Of a DNA stretch of 64,000 bases, positions 25,123-35,300 are shown piece by piece. Every line of letters starts with the position of its first letter. Position 1 is the stretch's first letter. The notes beneath the pieces were generated by a model, which was given only the letters and a program-made list of their open reading frames with translations, was not told where the DNA came from and did no database searches. A program made the translations under genes and the position numbers. Source of the stretch: Rhodococcus sp. 14-2470-1b (GTDB taxonomy: Bacteria; Actinomycetota; Actinomycetes; Mycobacteriales; Mycobacteriaceae); the NCBI RefSeq assembly GCF_002259415.1, contig NZ_NPFY01000011.1, forward strand, positions 496,001 to 560,000. The letters are read 5' to 3'.

Positions 25123-27375
25123 GGGCTGAGCCTCGGCTGCATCGAGGACGGTGATGTCCTTGGTGCTGATTTGGAGGACGCGGGCGGTGGGGATGTCGAA
25201 GAAGAGCCCTGTGACCCGCAGTTTGCCCTCTGCGGAGGCGCGGCCGACGACGCGGTGTCGCGTGAGGGTCTGCAGCTGCACGGCGACGTTGACCATGGCG
25301 AGTTGGTCGCCTTCGGAGAAGCCGAGTTCTGCGGCTGCGCGTCCGACGGGGTGACCGCTGCGGTAGGCCTCTAGGCTTGCGAGGCCGTGTTCGAGCCATT
25401 CGACGACGCGTTCGTCGCCTGCTTTGTCCGGTCCGGCGAGGACAGCTTTCATCGCACCACAGCCGGAGTGACCGCAGACGACGACGGAGCTGGTGCCGAG
25501 GACGTCGACTCCGTAGGCGAGCGAGGCTTCCACCGAGGTGTCCTGACCCTGTGCCGGAATCATGTTGCCCATGTTCCGCACCGTGAAGAGGTCGCCCGGT
25601 CCGCTGCTGGTGATGGTGTTGGGCATGACCCGCGAGTCGACGCAGCACAGGAAGAACGTGTCCGGGTCCTGGAATTCGGTGAGACCCTGCAGGTGGGGTT
25701 TGATGGCCTCCGCGTGTGTCCGGTGGTACTCGGCGACGCCGGACAGGACCGGTCGCAGTGCGGGTGGGTTGTCGTCGACCGCACTGTCTTCCTTCAGCTG
25801 CCATGCCGACCACGGGGCCAACGAGCCACGGACGCTTGCGAGTCCGCGCTTCGGCGGTGCTTCGGCTGCGGCTGCGAGCGAGGCGGATCCGTTCTCTTCG
25901 ATCTGCACCGTGCCGCCACCGAGTTCGTGCTGACGCACCCATTCGTGCAGATGTTCGTGCACTGCGTGGTCGAGGAAGTCGACGGCGAGTTCCATGTTGA
26001 CTTTGGAACCGCTTGGTACGGAGGACAATACGTGGGTCAGGCGAGGAAGCGACAGGAAGCTCAGCGAACCTTGCATGTGTACACGCCAGGAACCGTCGAC
26101 TGTCTCGTCGGCGTGCACGTGCGCCCACACGACGCGTCGCAGAACCAGGAAGATGGCGAGCGCCAATCCGATGAGCACGCCCTCGAGCAGGTTCAGTGCG
26201 ACCACGCCGAGAACGGTGACCGCGTACACCGCGATGTCACCCGTCTTGCGGGCAATCCTGATGTCCGCCAACTTGATCAGCTGTACACCGATCATGACCA
26301 GCAGACCGGCGAGTGCGGCGAACGGAACCAGTTCGACGACCGAGATGAAGAGAACGGAGAAGACCAGGATCCACAGACCGTGCAGGATCGCCGACGCACG
26401 CGACTTGGCTCCGGCCTTGACGTTGGTGGAACTGCGCACGATCACACCGGTGACGGGGAGACCACCTGCGGCGCCGGAGACCATGTTGGCCGCACCCTGC
26501 CCGAGCAGTTCGCGGTCGAAGTTGGTGCGCGGTCCGGTGTGCATCTTGTCCACCGCGACGGCGGACAGCAAGCTCTCCACGCTGGCGATCAGTGCAATGG
26601 TCAGAACACCGGTGGCAACGCCTGCCCACTGGCCTTCGGGAAGCGCGGGGAGGCTCAACGCCTCGATCAGGTTGCCTGGCAGGTCGATTCGTTCGACGTT
26701 CAGATCGAGAACGACGGACAAGCCGGTAGCCGCTACGACAGCCACGAGCGCACCGGGCACCTTCGCCACTGCGCCCGGCAGCCTCGGCCACAGCAACATC
26801 AACGCGATGACGACGCCACCGACGAGGATGGACGGCCACTGGCCGTCGGCAACCGACGTGGGGATGGCCAGCAGATTCTCGACCGCCGAGCTCTCGGATT
26901 CACCACCGAGCAGAACGTGAATCTGTTGCAGCGCAATGGTTACACCGATTCCGGCAAGCATGGCATGCACCACCACCGGTGAGATGGCCAGCGCGTGGCG
27001 GGCAATTCGGCTCAGACCCAACAGGATCTGGACCGCACCTGCACCAACGGTGATGAGGCACGTTACGGCCCAACCGAATTGATTGACGAGCTCGGCCACC
27101 ACCACGGTCAGACCTGCGGCCGGCCCACTGACCTGCAGCGGCGATCCACCCAGTGCGCCGGCGAGAATGCCGCCGATCACGGCTGCGATCAGTCCGGCCA
27201 TCACGGGCGCACCCGATGCAACTGCGATACCGATCGAAAGTGGCACCGCCACAAGGAATACGACCAGCGATGCCGGTACGTCGAATTTCAGAATGCTCCC
27301 GATCCGAGATGGAGACTCGGACCCCTTCGTTGATGACTCGCTGTCCGATGAATCTTTGTCGACTGTCGTGGTCAC
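25117..27375 (-). CDS. SulP-family anion transporter fused to beta-carbonic anhydrase
   Basis: This 752-residue protein has an N-terminal SulP transporter (about residues 28-430, around ten or more helices, with the SLC26-type opening PASLVVFLVAVPLSIGIAVA and SGPAAGLTVVVAELV), a cytosolic STAS-like region (about 440-520) and a C-terminal beta-carbonic anhydrase (about 535-750). The enzyme domain keeps the zinc site CCVDSR (near 575) and CGHSGC (near 635). The fusion suggests uptake of bicarbonate or another anion coupled to CO2/bicarbonate conversion at the membrane. It stands between rplI and dnaB on their strand but after a terminator, so it has its own promoter. Confidence 0.9.
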   Translation of the reverse strand: MTTTVDKDSSDSESSTKGSESPSRIGSILKFDVPASLVVFLVAVPLSIGIAVASGAPVMAGLIAAVIGGILAGALGGSPLQVSGPAAGLTVVVAELVNQFGWAVTCLITVGAGAVQILLGLSRIARHALAISPVVVHAMLAGIGVTIALQQIHVLLGGESESSAVENLLAIPTSVADGQWPSILVGGVVIALMLLWPRLPGAVAKVPGALVAVVAATGLSVVLDLNVERIDLPGNLIEALSLPALPEGQWAGVATGVLTIALIASVESLLSAVAVDKMHTGPRTNFDRELLGQGAANMVSGAAGGLPVTGVIVRSSTNVKAGAKSRASAILHGLWILVFSVLFISVVELVPFAALAGLLVMIGVQLIKLADIRIARKTGDIAVYAVTVLGVVALNLLEGVLIGLALAIFLVLRRVVWAHVHADETVDGSWRVHMQGSLSFLSLPRLTHVLSSVPSGSKVNMELAVDFLDHAVHEHLHEWVRQHELGGGTVQIEENGSASLAAAAEAPPKRGLASVRGSLAPWSAWQLKEDSAVDDNPPALRPVLSGVAEYHRTHAEAIKPHLQGLTEFQDPDTFFLCCVDSRVMPNTITSSGPGDLFTVRNMGNMIPAQGQDTSVEASLAYGVDVLGTSSVVVCGHSGCGAMKAVLAGPDKAGDERVVEWLEHGLASLEAYRSGHPVGRAAAELGFSEGDQLAMVNVAVQLQTLTRHRVVGRASAEGKLRVTGLFFDIPTARVLQISTKDITVLDAAEAQPV

Positions 27376-27555
27376 GGCAGTTCCTCCGGGCGTCTAGGCG
27401 TCTGGTCGGTCGTTTGCGTGTCGCGTACGCACATCTGTGTGCTTCTGTCGCCCCTCGTTAAAGGGTACGCAAACCTTCGGTCACACGCCCGCGATGAGAG
27501 CCTCCTCACAATTGAAAACCGTTGCCGCAGTGTATTTTTTGTGACAAACCACGAA

Positions 27556-27589
27556 AAAAGCCCCACGAACCAAGGTTCGTGGGGCTTTT
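27556..27589 (-). terminator. Intrinsic terminator of the rpsF-ssb-rpsR-rplI operon
   Basis: The arms AAAAGCCCCACGAACC (27556-27571) and GGTTCGTGGGGCTTTT (27574-27589) form a perfect 16-bp stem with a 2-base loop. A run of T follows on the minus strand (A-run at 27554-27559 on the plus strand). It lies 29 bp beyond the rplI stop. The stem is A/T-flanked on both sides, so it could work in both directions. Confidence 0.93.
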
Positions 27590-27617
27590 CCCAGCCGTAT
27601 CGGGCCAGAAGCTTGAA

Positions 27618-28073
27618 TCAGCTTCCGACGACCTCCAGCTTGAACTTCGCAGCCACATCGGGGTGCAGGTTCACGACGACGTCGTGCTTGCCCGTTGCCT
27701 TGATGTGAGCCTTGGGGAGATCGATGCTGCGCTTGTCGACGACCGGTCCGCCGGCTGCCTTGATGGCAGACGCGACGTCCGAGGCCGTTACGGAGCCGAA
27801 CAGCTTGCCCGAGTCACCTGCGGTCTTGACCGACAGAGAAACCGACTCGAGGCCTTCGATGGCCTGCTTGAGCTCGTTGGCGTGCTCGAGGCCGCGAACG
27901 GCGCGAGCTTCCTGAGCGCGGCGGATGCCTTCGACCTGCTTCTGAGCTCCGCGGGTGGCCTGAATGGCCAGTCCACGGGGCAGCAGGAAGTTGCGGCCGT
28001 ATCCGTCCTTGACCTCTACGGTGTCGCCGGGCGCACCGAGGTTGTCCACATCAGCGGTGAGGATCAGCTTCAT
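27618..28073 (-). CDS. rplI: 50S ribosomal protein L9
   Basis: This 151-residue protein has the L9 N-terminal domain ([36 protein letters not shown]), the long connecting helix and the C-terminal domain ([20 protein letters not shown]). It binds 23S rRNA near the L1 stalk base. It is last in the minus-strand operon after rpsR, followed by a strong terminator. GAAAGGAGCG upstream gives a good ribosome site. Confidence 0.97.
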   Translation of the reverse strand: MKLILTADVDNLGAPGDTVEVKDGYGRNFLLPRGLAIQATRGAQKQVEGIRRAQEARAVRGLEHANELKQAIEGLESVSLSVKTAGDSGKLFGSVTASDVASAIKAAGGPVVDKRSIDLPKAHIKATGKHDVVVNLHPDVAAKFKLEVVGS

Positions 28074-28089
28074 GATGATCGCTCCTTTC

Positions 28090-28332
28090 TTATCGTGCCG
28101 TCGCGGCGTAAGGCAGCAGAGCTACCTCACGCGAGTTCTTCACGGCAACGGCCACGTCACGCTGATGCTGGACGCAGTTGCCGGTGACTCGACGCGCGCG
28201 GATCTTTCCGCGGTCGCTGACGTACTTACGCAGCAGCGTCGTGTCCTTGTAGTCGATCTGTGTGTTCTTTTCCTTGCAGAAGGAACACGCCTTCTTCTTG
28301 AGCACCTTGTCGCGCAATGGCGGTTTCGGCAT
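28090..28332 (-). CDS. rpsR: 30S ribosomal protein S18 (zinc-type)
   Basis: This 80-residue protein contains CSFCKEKN near residues 16-23 and a further Cys in [10 protein letters not shown], the zinc-ligand pattern of the C+ form of S18. Actinobacteria often have a second, zinc-free paralogue used in zinc limitation; this is the housekeeping-type copy in the rpsF operon. It pairs with S6 on the 30S platform. Starts 43 bp after ssb and ends 16 bp before rplI. Confidence 0.96.
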   Translation of the reverse strand: MPKPPLRDKVLKKKACSFCKEKNTQIDYKDTTLLRKYVSDRGKIRARRVTGNCVQHQRDVAVAVKNSREVALLPYAATAR

Positions 28333-28375
28333 GGTCTTTCTCCGTTACGTCTGATTGTTCTCGATCACGAAGGAT

Positions 28376-28915
28376 CTAGAACGGAGGCTCGTCGTCCCCA
28401 CCGCGAGACCCACCGAAGGAGCCCGACGCCTGCGGGGCACTGCCCCAAGGGTCGTCTCCACCGGAATTCGATCCCGAGTTGGAGTTCGAGCGTCCGCCGC
28501 CCGATCCACCCGAGGAACCACCGAAGCCGCCGCCTCCGCCACCTCCACCACGATTGGCTTTGTTGACCTTGGCGGTGGCGTAGCGAAGCGAAGGACCGAT
28601 CTCGTCGACTTCGAGCTCGACAACAGTCCGCTTCTCGCCTTCACGCGTTTCGTACGAACGCTGCCTGAGCCTGCCGGTCACGACGACGCGTGCCCCTCGG
28701 GTCAAGCTCTCGGCCACGTTCTCCGCAGCTTCACGCCAGATGTTGCAGCGCATGAAGAGTGCGTCTCCGTCTTTCCATTCGTTGGACTGACGGTCGAACG
28801 TGCGCGGTGTGGACGCAACGGTGAAGTTGGCCACGGCCGCACCGGCCGGGGTGAAACGAAGTTCTGGATCTGCCGTCAAGTTCCCGACGACGGTGATGAC
28901 GGTCTCGCCTGCCAT
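28376..28915 (-). CDS. ssb: Single-stranded DNA-binding protein
   Basis: This 179-residue protein has the OB fold in the first 110 residues ([38 protein letters not shown]), a Gly/Ser-rich disordered tail from about 120, and the acidic tip DDEPPF that binds partner proteins. It coats single strands during replication and repair. The position between rpsF and rpsR is the conserved actinobacterial order. ATG at 28915 with GAAAGAGGAA upstream on its strand. Confidence 0.97.
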   Translation of the reverse strand: MAGETVITVVGNLTADPELRFTPAGAAVANFTVASTPRTFDRQSNEWKDGDALFMRCNIWREAAENVAESLTRGARVVVTGRLRQRSYETREGEKRTVVELEVDEIGPSLRYATAKVNKANRGGGGGGGGFGGSSGGSGGGRSNSNSGSNSGGDDPWGSAPQASGSFGGSRGGDDEPPF

Positions 28916-28973
28916 GGTTCCTCTTTCAGTAGTAAGTCTTTGTTGATGCCAGCCTAGAGGCGAGCAACGACAA

Positions 28974-29261
28974 TTACTTGCCCTGTCGCAGGACCTTCGT
29001 GCGCAGAACGGACTCGTTGAGTCCGAGCTGGCGGTCGAGCTCGCTGACGGTGGCAGGCGCGGCGTTGATGTTCACAACGGCGTAGATGCCCTCGGCGTGC
29101 TTGGCGATCTCGTAGGCCAGACGACGCTTGCCCCAGACGTCGACCTTGTCGACGCTGCCGCCGTCCTTGCGAACGACGTTGAGGAACGTATCGAGCGACG
29201 GAGCGACAGTGCGCTCGTCCAGATTGGGGTCGAGAATGACCATCAATTCGTAATGACGCAT
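28974..29261 (-). CDS. rpsF: 30S ribosomal protein S6
   Basis: This 95-residue protein begins [20 protein letters not shown] and has the S6 signature [13 protein letters not shown]. It forms a dimer with S18 on the 30S platform. It is the first gene of the rpsF-ssb-rpsR-rplI operon. A near-perfect ribosome site GGAGGTGATG (29268-29277 on the minus strand) precedes the ATG. Confidence 0.97.
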   Translation of the reverse strand: MRHYELMVILDPNLDERTVAPSLDTFLNVVRKDGGSVDKVDVWGKRRLAYEIAKHAEGIYAVVNINAAPATVSELDRQLGLNESVLRTKVLRQGK

Positions 29262-29297
29262 AAGACCTCATCACCTCCTGTGGACTGAGTGAAAACG

Positions 29298-29316
29298 GCC
29301 ACGGACGATCCGTGGC
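29298..29316 (-). promoter_or_regulatory. Hairpin in the rpsF leader
   Basis: GCCACGGA (29298-29305) and TCCGTGGC (29309-29316) form a perfect 8-bp stem with a 3-base loop, about 37 bp before the rpsF start. In several bacteria the S6:S18 complex binds an rpsF leader hairpin to repress translation. Whether this hairpin serves that role is not shown, and it could equally be a chance or attenuator structure. Confidence 0.35.
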
Positions 29317-29424
29317 AGGAGGGTCGTTGCGTCAGCAACCCTTGGAGGGTACACGGCCATGCCCTGACCTGCGAAATCAGACGACGGTTCCGACGACCGC
29401 CTCGGCTCGTCCTAGGCTTACCTC

Positions 29425-30846
29425 ATGCATCCAGGTGGACGGTCGTCTCGTGGGCGTCGCCTGCCATCGGCCGCCGCGTCGACGTCGACGATGATCGTCC
29501 TGGTCGCGTCCTGTGCGCTGACGTTGATTCTCGGCTACCTCAACAAGGCCAGATGTGCCGTGGCGCCGTTCTACGACAACGGCCGGAGCACGACGTTCGA
29601 CGCCGTCAAGGACAGTTGGGTCTGCTACTCGGACATTCAGTTCCTGTGGCTCGGCCGCGACATCGACAACCACGTGTTCCCCTACCTTCACGGTGCGATC
29701 ACCTCCAACGGAGTGTTGACGGGTGGAACGGTCGAGTACCCCGTGCTGAGCGGGGTGTTGATGTGGCTCGGCGCAGTACCGGCCCACACCGACGCCGAGT
29801 TCCTGCTCTACACGGCTCTGCTTCTCGCGCCGTTCGGGCTGATCACGGCGTGGATGCTGGGCCGACTGGCGGGGAAGTCCGCATTGCTGTGGTCGGTGGG
29901 TCCGCCGTTGATCATGTACGCGTTCCACAACTGGGAACTGCCGGTGGTCGCGACGGCCGTCGGCGCAGTGTTCGTGATGAGCATGCGGATGTCGTTGCGG
30001 GTGAAGGCTGTTCTCGCGGCGGTACTGCTGGGAGTGGGTTTCTGTCTCAAGCTGTACCCAGGCGCCTTCGTTCTCCCGCTCGCCGCCTACGTCGCGTACG
30101 GCGGTGCGACGGGCCGAGTGCCTGGAACCAAGCTGGACATCCGCGGCGCGCTGTCCGTGCTGGCCGCCGCGGCAGCGACCGTCGTCGTCGTCAACCTTCC
30201 CTTCGCGGTCCTCGGATACGAGGGCTGGAAGGCCTCGTTCGCGTTCCAGAGTCTGCGACAAGCCGACATCACCACGAACTCGATCTGGTACTGGGGTCTG
30301 CGGCAACTGTGGGTGACCGACGCGATGACGGCGGAAAGTCACGAGCAAGCCGAGACCGCGTTCCAGAACACCGTCGACATCCTGTCGCCCCTTCTGGTGT
30401 TCGCGGCGTTCGGTCTTGCGCTGTGGATCGGTGTGCGACGCGCGAGTACCGAGCACGTGTATCCGTGGGTGGCTGTCAGCGGATCGATGCTGTGCGGATT
30501 TCTGCTGCTCCACAAGGTCCATTCGCCTCAGTACACGTTGTGGCTCATCCCGTTCTTCGTACTGCTCCGGGTCCCGTGGGCTCTGGTCGCCGCCTACCTG
30601 GTGGCCGATCTGTCGATGGGCATCGGCGTCTTCCGATACTTTGCCGCGCTCGCCCAGGGCACCGATGCAGGCACCGAGGAATTCTTCGTCGAATTCGGTG
30701 TGTGGGGTCGCGCCGTACTGCTGGTCGTTGCGTTCTTCGTGTTCGCGCGAGCGCGGCCGCGCTTCGATGCGTCCCGTTCCGGCAGCGACGTCCCGGCGCC
30801 CGACGTTCCCGCCTCGTCGACGACGTCGACATCCGCTGCTCCCTGA
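29425..30846 (+). CDS. GT87-family (DUF2029) polyprenyl-dependent mannosyltransferase-like membrane protein
   Basis: This 473-residue integral membrane protein has about ten to twelve helices. Its GT87 character shows in VSWVCYSDIQFLWLGRD-like text, PYL, GTVEYPVLSGVLMWL and FCLKLYPGAFVLPL, plus SPQYTLWLIPFFVLL near the C-terminus. GT87 proteins are polyprenol-phosphate-sugar-dependent glycosyltransferases, many of them mannosyltransferases or arabinosyltransferases of the lipid-linked envelope glycans. It is divergent from rpsF, a place usually next to a Rv0051-type protein. A second GT87 lies beside ponA1 at 48870. The substrate is not known. Confidence 0.82.
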   Translation: MHPGGRSSRGRRLPSAAASTSTMIVLVASCALTLILGYLNKARCAVAPFYDNGRSTTFDAVKDSWVCYSDIQFLWLGRDIDNHVFPYLHGAITSNGVLTGGTVEYPVLSGVLMWLGAVPAHTDAEFLLYTALLLAPFGLITAWMLGRLAGKSALLWSVGPPLIMYAFHNWELPVVATAVGAVFVMSMRMSLRVKAVLAAVLLGVGFCLKLYPGAFVLPLAAYVAYGGATGRVPGTKLDIRGALSVLAAAAATVVVVNLPFAVLGYEGWKASFAFQSLRQADITTNSIWYWGLRQLWVTDAMTAESHEQAETAFQNTVDILSPLLVFAAFGLALWIGVRRASTEHVYPWVAVSGSMLCGFLLLHKVHSPQYTLWLIPFFVLLRVPWALVAAYLVADLSMGIGVFRYFAALAQGTDAGTEEFFVEFGVWGRAVLLVVAFFVFARARPRFDASRSGSDVPAPDVPASSTTSTSAAP

Positions 30847-30962
30847 CCGAGCTCCCTGACTTCTCCCCGTTCCACACCACTGACGTAACGAACCGGTCGC
30901 GTTGTTCGACATTCGACTCAGGCAGCCGAGTTCACCTCGGTTGAAACATCAGAGGTGGGGCA

Positions 30963-31748
30963 ATGACAGTGGTTCCGGGGGCGACGACACCGCACATCGC
31001 GGCAGAGACGCGGCCGTCGACAGCGACGCAGCCAGTGGCAGTACAGCAATCAGCGCCGACGTCGATGGTCGCCGACACAGTGCGCGACACCACGACAGCT
31101 CGCCGACGGATCGGCCTGGTCGAGGATCACGAGTCCGTCGCGGTCGGTCTCCGCGCGATTCTGTCCGGCGAAGCCAATCTCGAGCTCGTCGCCGTGACCA
31201 CCACCGTCGACGAGCTCGTCGGACTCGGCCAGCGGCTGGATCTCGTCGTCCTCGATCTTCGGCTGGGCGACGGTTCCTCACCGAGGTCCAACGTCGAGAA
31301 GCTGCACTCCGTCGGCGTGCAGGTCCTCGTCTACACCGGTGCCGAGAACCCGTTCCTCGTACGCTCCGCTGCGAGGGCGGGCGTGCTCGGCGTCGTCCGT
31401 AAGTCGGAACCCGCCGCCGCGATCGTGTCGGCCATTCGCCGGGCAGCGGCGGGCGGCCAGGTGGTCACGACCGATTGGGCCGCGGCCATCGACGGCGATC
31501 CGCATCTTCCCGACGTCGGACTCAGCCCACGCCAACGCGAAGTCTTGGCGCTGTACGCGTCCGGGGAGAAAGCTGCTCGCGTCGCCCGGCTGGCCGGGTT
31601 GTCCGAGCAGACGGTCAACGACTACCTCGTGCGTATCCGAAACAAGTACGCCGAGGCAGGCAGGCCCGCACCGACCAAGACCGATCTCTACAAGCGGGCG
31701 GTCGAAGACGGCTGGCTCCCGATGCCGGAGCCACCGAACCAGAATTGA
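30963..31748 (+). CDS. LuxR-type response regulator (REC + HTH)
   Basis: This 261-residue protein has a 45-residue disordered N-terminal tail, a receiver domain with the acidic pair Glu54-Asp55 and the phospho-acceptor Asp98 (VVLDLRLGDG), and a LuxR HTH (LSPRQREVLALYASGEKAAR, then LSEQTVNDYLVRIRNKYAEA). The Lys of the receiver is present in VVRKSE. No sensor kinase is nearby, so it is an orphan. Its HTH ends in the same KYxxxGRxxxTKxxLxxRAxxDG pattern as two neighbouring orphan HTH proteins. ATG at 30963 follows GAGGTGGGG. Confidence 0.85.
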   Translation: MTVVPGATTPHIAAETRPSTATQPVAVQQSAPTSMVADTVRDTTTARRRIGLVEDHESVAVGLRAILSGEANLELVAVTTTVDELVGLGQRLDLVVLDLRLGDGSSPRSNVEKLHSVGVQVLVYTGAENPFLVRSAARAGVLGVVRKSEPAAAIVSAIRRAAAGGQVVTTDWAAAIDGDPHLPDVGLSPRQREVLALYASGEKAARVARLAGLSEQTVNDYLVRIRNKYAEAGRPAPTKTDLYKRAVEDGWLPMPEPPNQN

Positions 31749-31873
31749 CGGCCACCGCGCCTGTGCGTCATCTCGGTCACAGTGCACGCCGTGTACATGG
31801 TTGTCGTTTCAATGCCCCTAGTTTTCAGGGCAGACAAACCTGGCAGTCAACTGTGAAGATCATTTACGCGAAT

Positions 31874-31893
31874 GGTTGTGCCAGACCACAACC
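31874..31893. promoter_or_regulatory. Inverted repeat before the orphan LuxR gene
   Basis: GGTTGTG at 31874-31880 and CACAACC at 31887-31893 form a perfect 7-bp inverted repeat with a 6-base spacer, 25 bp before the ATG at 31918. It could be an operator or an mRNA hairpin; either role is a guess. Confidence 0.4.
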
Positions 31894-31917
31894 GCTGGAA
31901 CCTCGGGGAGAATTCAC

Positions 31918-32316
31918 ATGACAGTCAGCATCGACGCCTCAGCTTTCGACGCTTCAGCCTTCGACGCTTCGGCCTCGAGTACGGGCAGCGGGCTCGGCAC
32001 CGCAGTCCCGCGACGGACCATGTCTCTCGTCCCACCGCCCATCCAGCTGCCTCCGACCGGCGGATCGCGCGCAACCGGACCGTTTCTCCCTCGGCCCATG
32101 CTCACCCAGCGCGAGATCGAGGTGCTCACCGGCTGGATCAAGTGCGACTCCAAGGTCGAGGTCGCGAAGTCGCTGTTCCTGTCGCTGGGAACCGTCAACA
32201 CTCATCTCACTCGTATTCGCGCGAAGTACGCCGCTGTCGGCCGTACTGCGTCCACCAAGGCGTCACTCGTTGCCCGTGCCCTGCAGGACGGCCTGATCGA
32301 CATCGCCGATCTCTGA
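31918..32316 (+). CDS. Orphan LuxR-type HTH protein with DASAF repeats
   Basis: This 132-residue protein has a LuxR HTH (LTQREIEVLTGWIKCDSKVE, LSLGTVNTHLTRIRAKYAAV) and no receiver domain. The N-terminal 60 residues are low in complexity and contain the repeat DASAFDASAFDAS. The ATG at 31918 follows GGGGAG. It resembles the HTH protein at 36319 and the HTH of the response regulator upstream, so the three probably arose by duplication. It lies just before the convergent nSTAND gene. Target genes are unknown. Confidence 0.78.
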   Translation: MTVSIDASAFDASAFDASASSTGSGLGTAVPRRTMSLVPPPIQLPPTGGSRATGPFLPRPMLTQREIEVLTGWIKCDSKVEVAKSLFLSLGTVNTHLTRIRAKYAAVGRTASTKASLVARALQDGLIDIADL

Positions 32317-32359
32317 CGCCCACCGTCTGCCGAGCTCACGAATCAGCACAGCTCACGAA

Positions 32360-35300
32360 TCAGCACAGCTCCCGGAACGGCGATCCCGGGAGATACTGAT
32401 CCCATTCCTCCCGGGTGATCGTCGATCCTCCACCGGCGCAGATCCTTTCGACCACGTCCTCGGGATCGGTCCGCCACACTCGTAGGTCCTTCTCCGGTCC
32501 ACCGCCGATCACTGCGGCGCCGCCGGCGGTGAACACGGCGTCGTTGACGCGGTTGCCGTAGGCGGTCAGCGTGGCGAACGTCGTCGGATCGAACGGGTCG
32601 GAGATGTCCCACATCCACATCGACTGACCGTCGACGCCTGCAACGAGTCTGGTGCCACTCGGATCGAACGCCACCGAATACACCGCCTCCCGCGGACCGA
32701 CGATCTGGGCGACGTGGCGCGGGGTCGTCGGATCGGCGACGTCCCACAGCCGGAGCGTGTGGTCCGCACTGCCCGCGGCGAGCATTCGCCCGTCGGGTGA
32801 GAACGCTGTTGCTTGCGCGTCGCCGGAGAAGCCCGCGACGGTCGACACCTTGACCGGGGCCGCCGGGTCGCTGACGTTCCACAGTTCGACTTCGTCGTTC
32901 AGCGTCGGAACAGCCAGAGTTCGTCCGTCCGGACTGAAGGCCATGACCTGCGGATTTTTGCCGACGTCGAAGCCGGACAGCCGTGTGGGCCGTGACGGAT
33001 CGCGAACGTCCCAGAGTTCGACGTCAGGTGTGTTCTGCGGGGACACGGCCAGCAGATCACCGGTACGGGTGAAGACCAACACGCCTACGAGCGAGTCGAC
33101 GGCGGCGTGCGGGGTGCCGAGCGGAATCGGATTCTGCGGCGCCCGGACGTCCCACAGTTGGAACGCTCCCGACGATGTGCCGCCTGCGGCCAACGATCCG
33201 TCCCACGACAGTGCCGCCGCACCCGTCAGCGGGTCGCCGGTGGTCGGGGACAGCGGGCGCTCGGACACGATCGGTCGGTCCGGATCTGTGACATCCCACA
33301 GCCTGAGGCCGTCGCCGCGCGAACCGACGCCGGCGAGGACTCGTGTTCCGCTGCCGTCCGTCGGGTTGATGAAGACCGTGTCGGTCTGTCCTGGCATCAC
33401 CGGTCCCGGCAGCGGCCACACGCGGGTGACCCCGTCCTGCCCCGCCGTGATCAGAGCGGAATCGTCCGGTGCGTAGTCGACCGACATGACCACCGTCGAT
33501 CCCGGCAATGTTTCACGTAGAACACCCGTCGCGGCGTCCCACGTCTTGATCGAGTTGTCGGAACTGACGGCGGCGAGTTCCGATCCGGTGCCGTCGAATG
33601 CCACGTCGTTGACGTAACTGGTGAAGCCGGTCAGCGGTGTCTGTCCGGCGAGGCGACCACCGGGTTCGACGGTCCAACGCGCCACGTCTCGACCTGTCGT
33701 TCCTGCAGCGATCGTGCGACCGTCCGGGGAGTACGTCACCGACAGGTAGTCGTAGGTGCCGCCGTCCGACGGAATCTCGAAGGACGTCGTGGTCAGCGCC
33801 GGCATCTCCCACACCTGCAACCCACGAGCCTTGCCCGCCGTGACCAGCGCCGTTCCGTCGGGCGAGAACGCCACGGCATTCACCGGGACCGACGTCGCCG
33901 GAACGACGGCGAGAGTGGGCGCCGCCGGGTCGGCCACGTTCCACACCGAGACGGCACCGTCGCCGGACACCAGGGCCAACGACGATCCGTCGGGAGCGAA
34001 TGCCATCGATTTCGCCGTCGTCGCCTCGTCGCCGACGGCTGACAGGAGCACCGGCGAATCGACGTCGGCGATGTCCCACAGGCTTGTTCCCGACGCACCC
34101 GATACCGCGAGAGTCCGGCTCGTCGGCGCGAACTCGACGGTGAGCGCGCTGCCCGGTTCCCCGACATCGATGGTCCCGCGAGCCCGAGCCGGTGCACCGA
34201 GCGACCACAACCGGACCGTACCGTCGGCGCCCGCAGCGGCGAGAATCTGACCGGTGGAATCGACTCGGGCAACGGTCTCGCCCGATACGCCGGGAAGCCG
34301 GACGGGAGCATGCACCGCGGACGCGTCGAGCAGCGCCGATCTCGCCGCCGTCGCCGGATCGATCTCGTACGCGGCAAGTGCCAGATGCACCGACAGGCCC
34401 GGGTCGAGCGTGCGGAACCGCTCGGCCGAGCCCGCCAACTGACCCGCCAACGCTGCTTCGGCCTCGACACGCCTGTCGTCGGCATCGCTGCTCGCCGAGA
34501 ACGCGACCACCGCCGACACCACCGCCACGACCGTCAGCACTGCCAGCGCCGCCGTCAACACCTCGAGCACTCTCCGACGCCGGCGCCGCTGAGACTCGGT
34601 GTGATCGACTCGCCTCTCGCTCGCGGCGAGATAGTCCCGTTCGACGACGTTGAGGTCGCCCTCCCGATCGCCCTCGGCGAGCGAATCGTGCAGGGCATCG
34701 AGGCGACTCGCGGGCAGAAGCACCGTCGAATCGCGCCCACTGTGATCCCACAGCACCGCAGCGTCGGTGAGGCGCCGATGCACCAGATGCCACTGCCGGT
34801 CACCGTCGATCCACCGGCGAAGCCGATCCCATGCCGTCAGCAGTACCTCGTGTGTCACCGATACCGAGTCCTCCTCGACGGTGAGCAGACGCGCCGCTGC
34901 GAAACGCTCCACCACCACGTCGACGTCGGCGTCGGTGCCTTCCCCGCGGAGAAGTTCACCGCTGTCCACGCGTCGACGCGTCAGGACGTCGTCCTCGATG
35001 TTGACCAATCGCACGAAGACCAGGGCGGCGGCGTTCTGCTGAGCCGGGTCGAGGGACGAGTAGACGGCCTCGGCGGACTGGCCGACAGCCCCCGGTATCC
35101 CGCCGGTGGAGAAGTAGTCGTCGACGGTCATCGTCGGACCCGTCGCGGTCGACCACGTCGCGAGCAGTGCGTGCGACAGCATCGGGAGTGCACCCTGATC
35201 GTGGGCGAACACCGTGCCCGACGGCTCCATCTCGGACAACAAGGTCCGAAGCAGTGCGTCGTCGACGCCGATTCCGGCCTTGCGCGCGGGCTCGACGATG

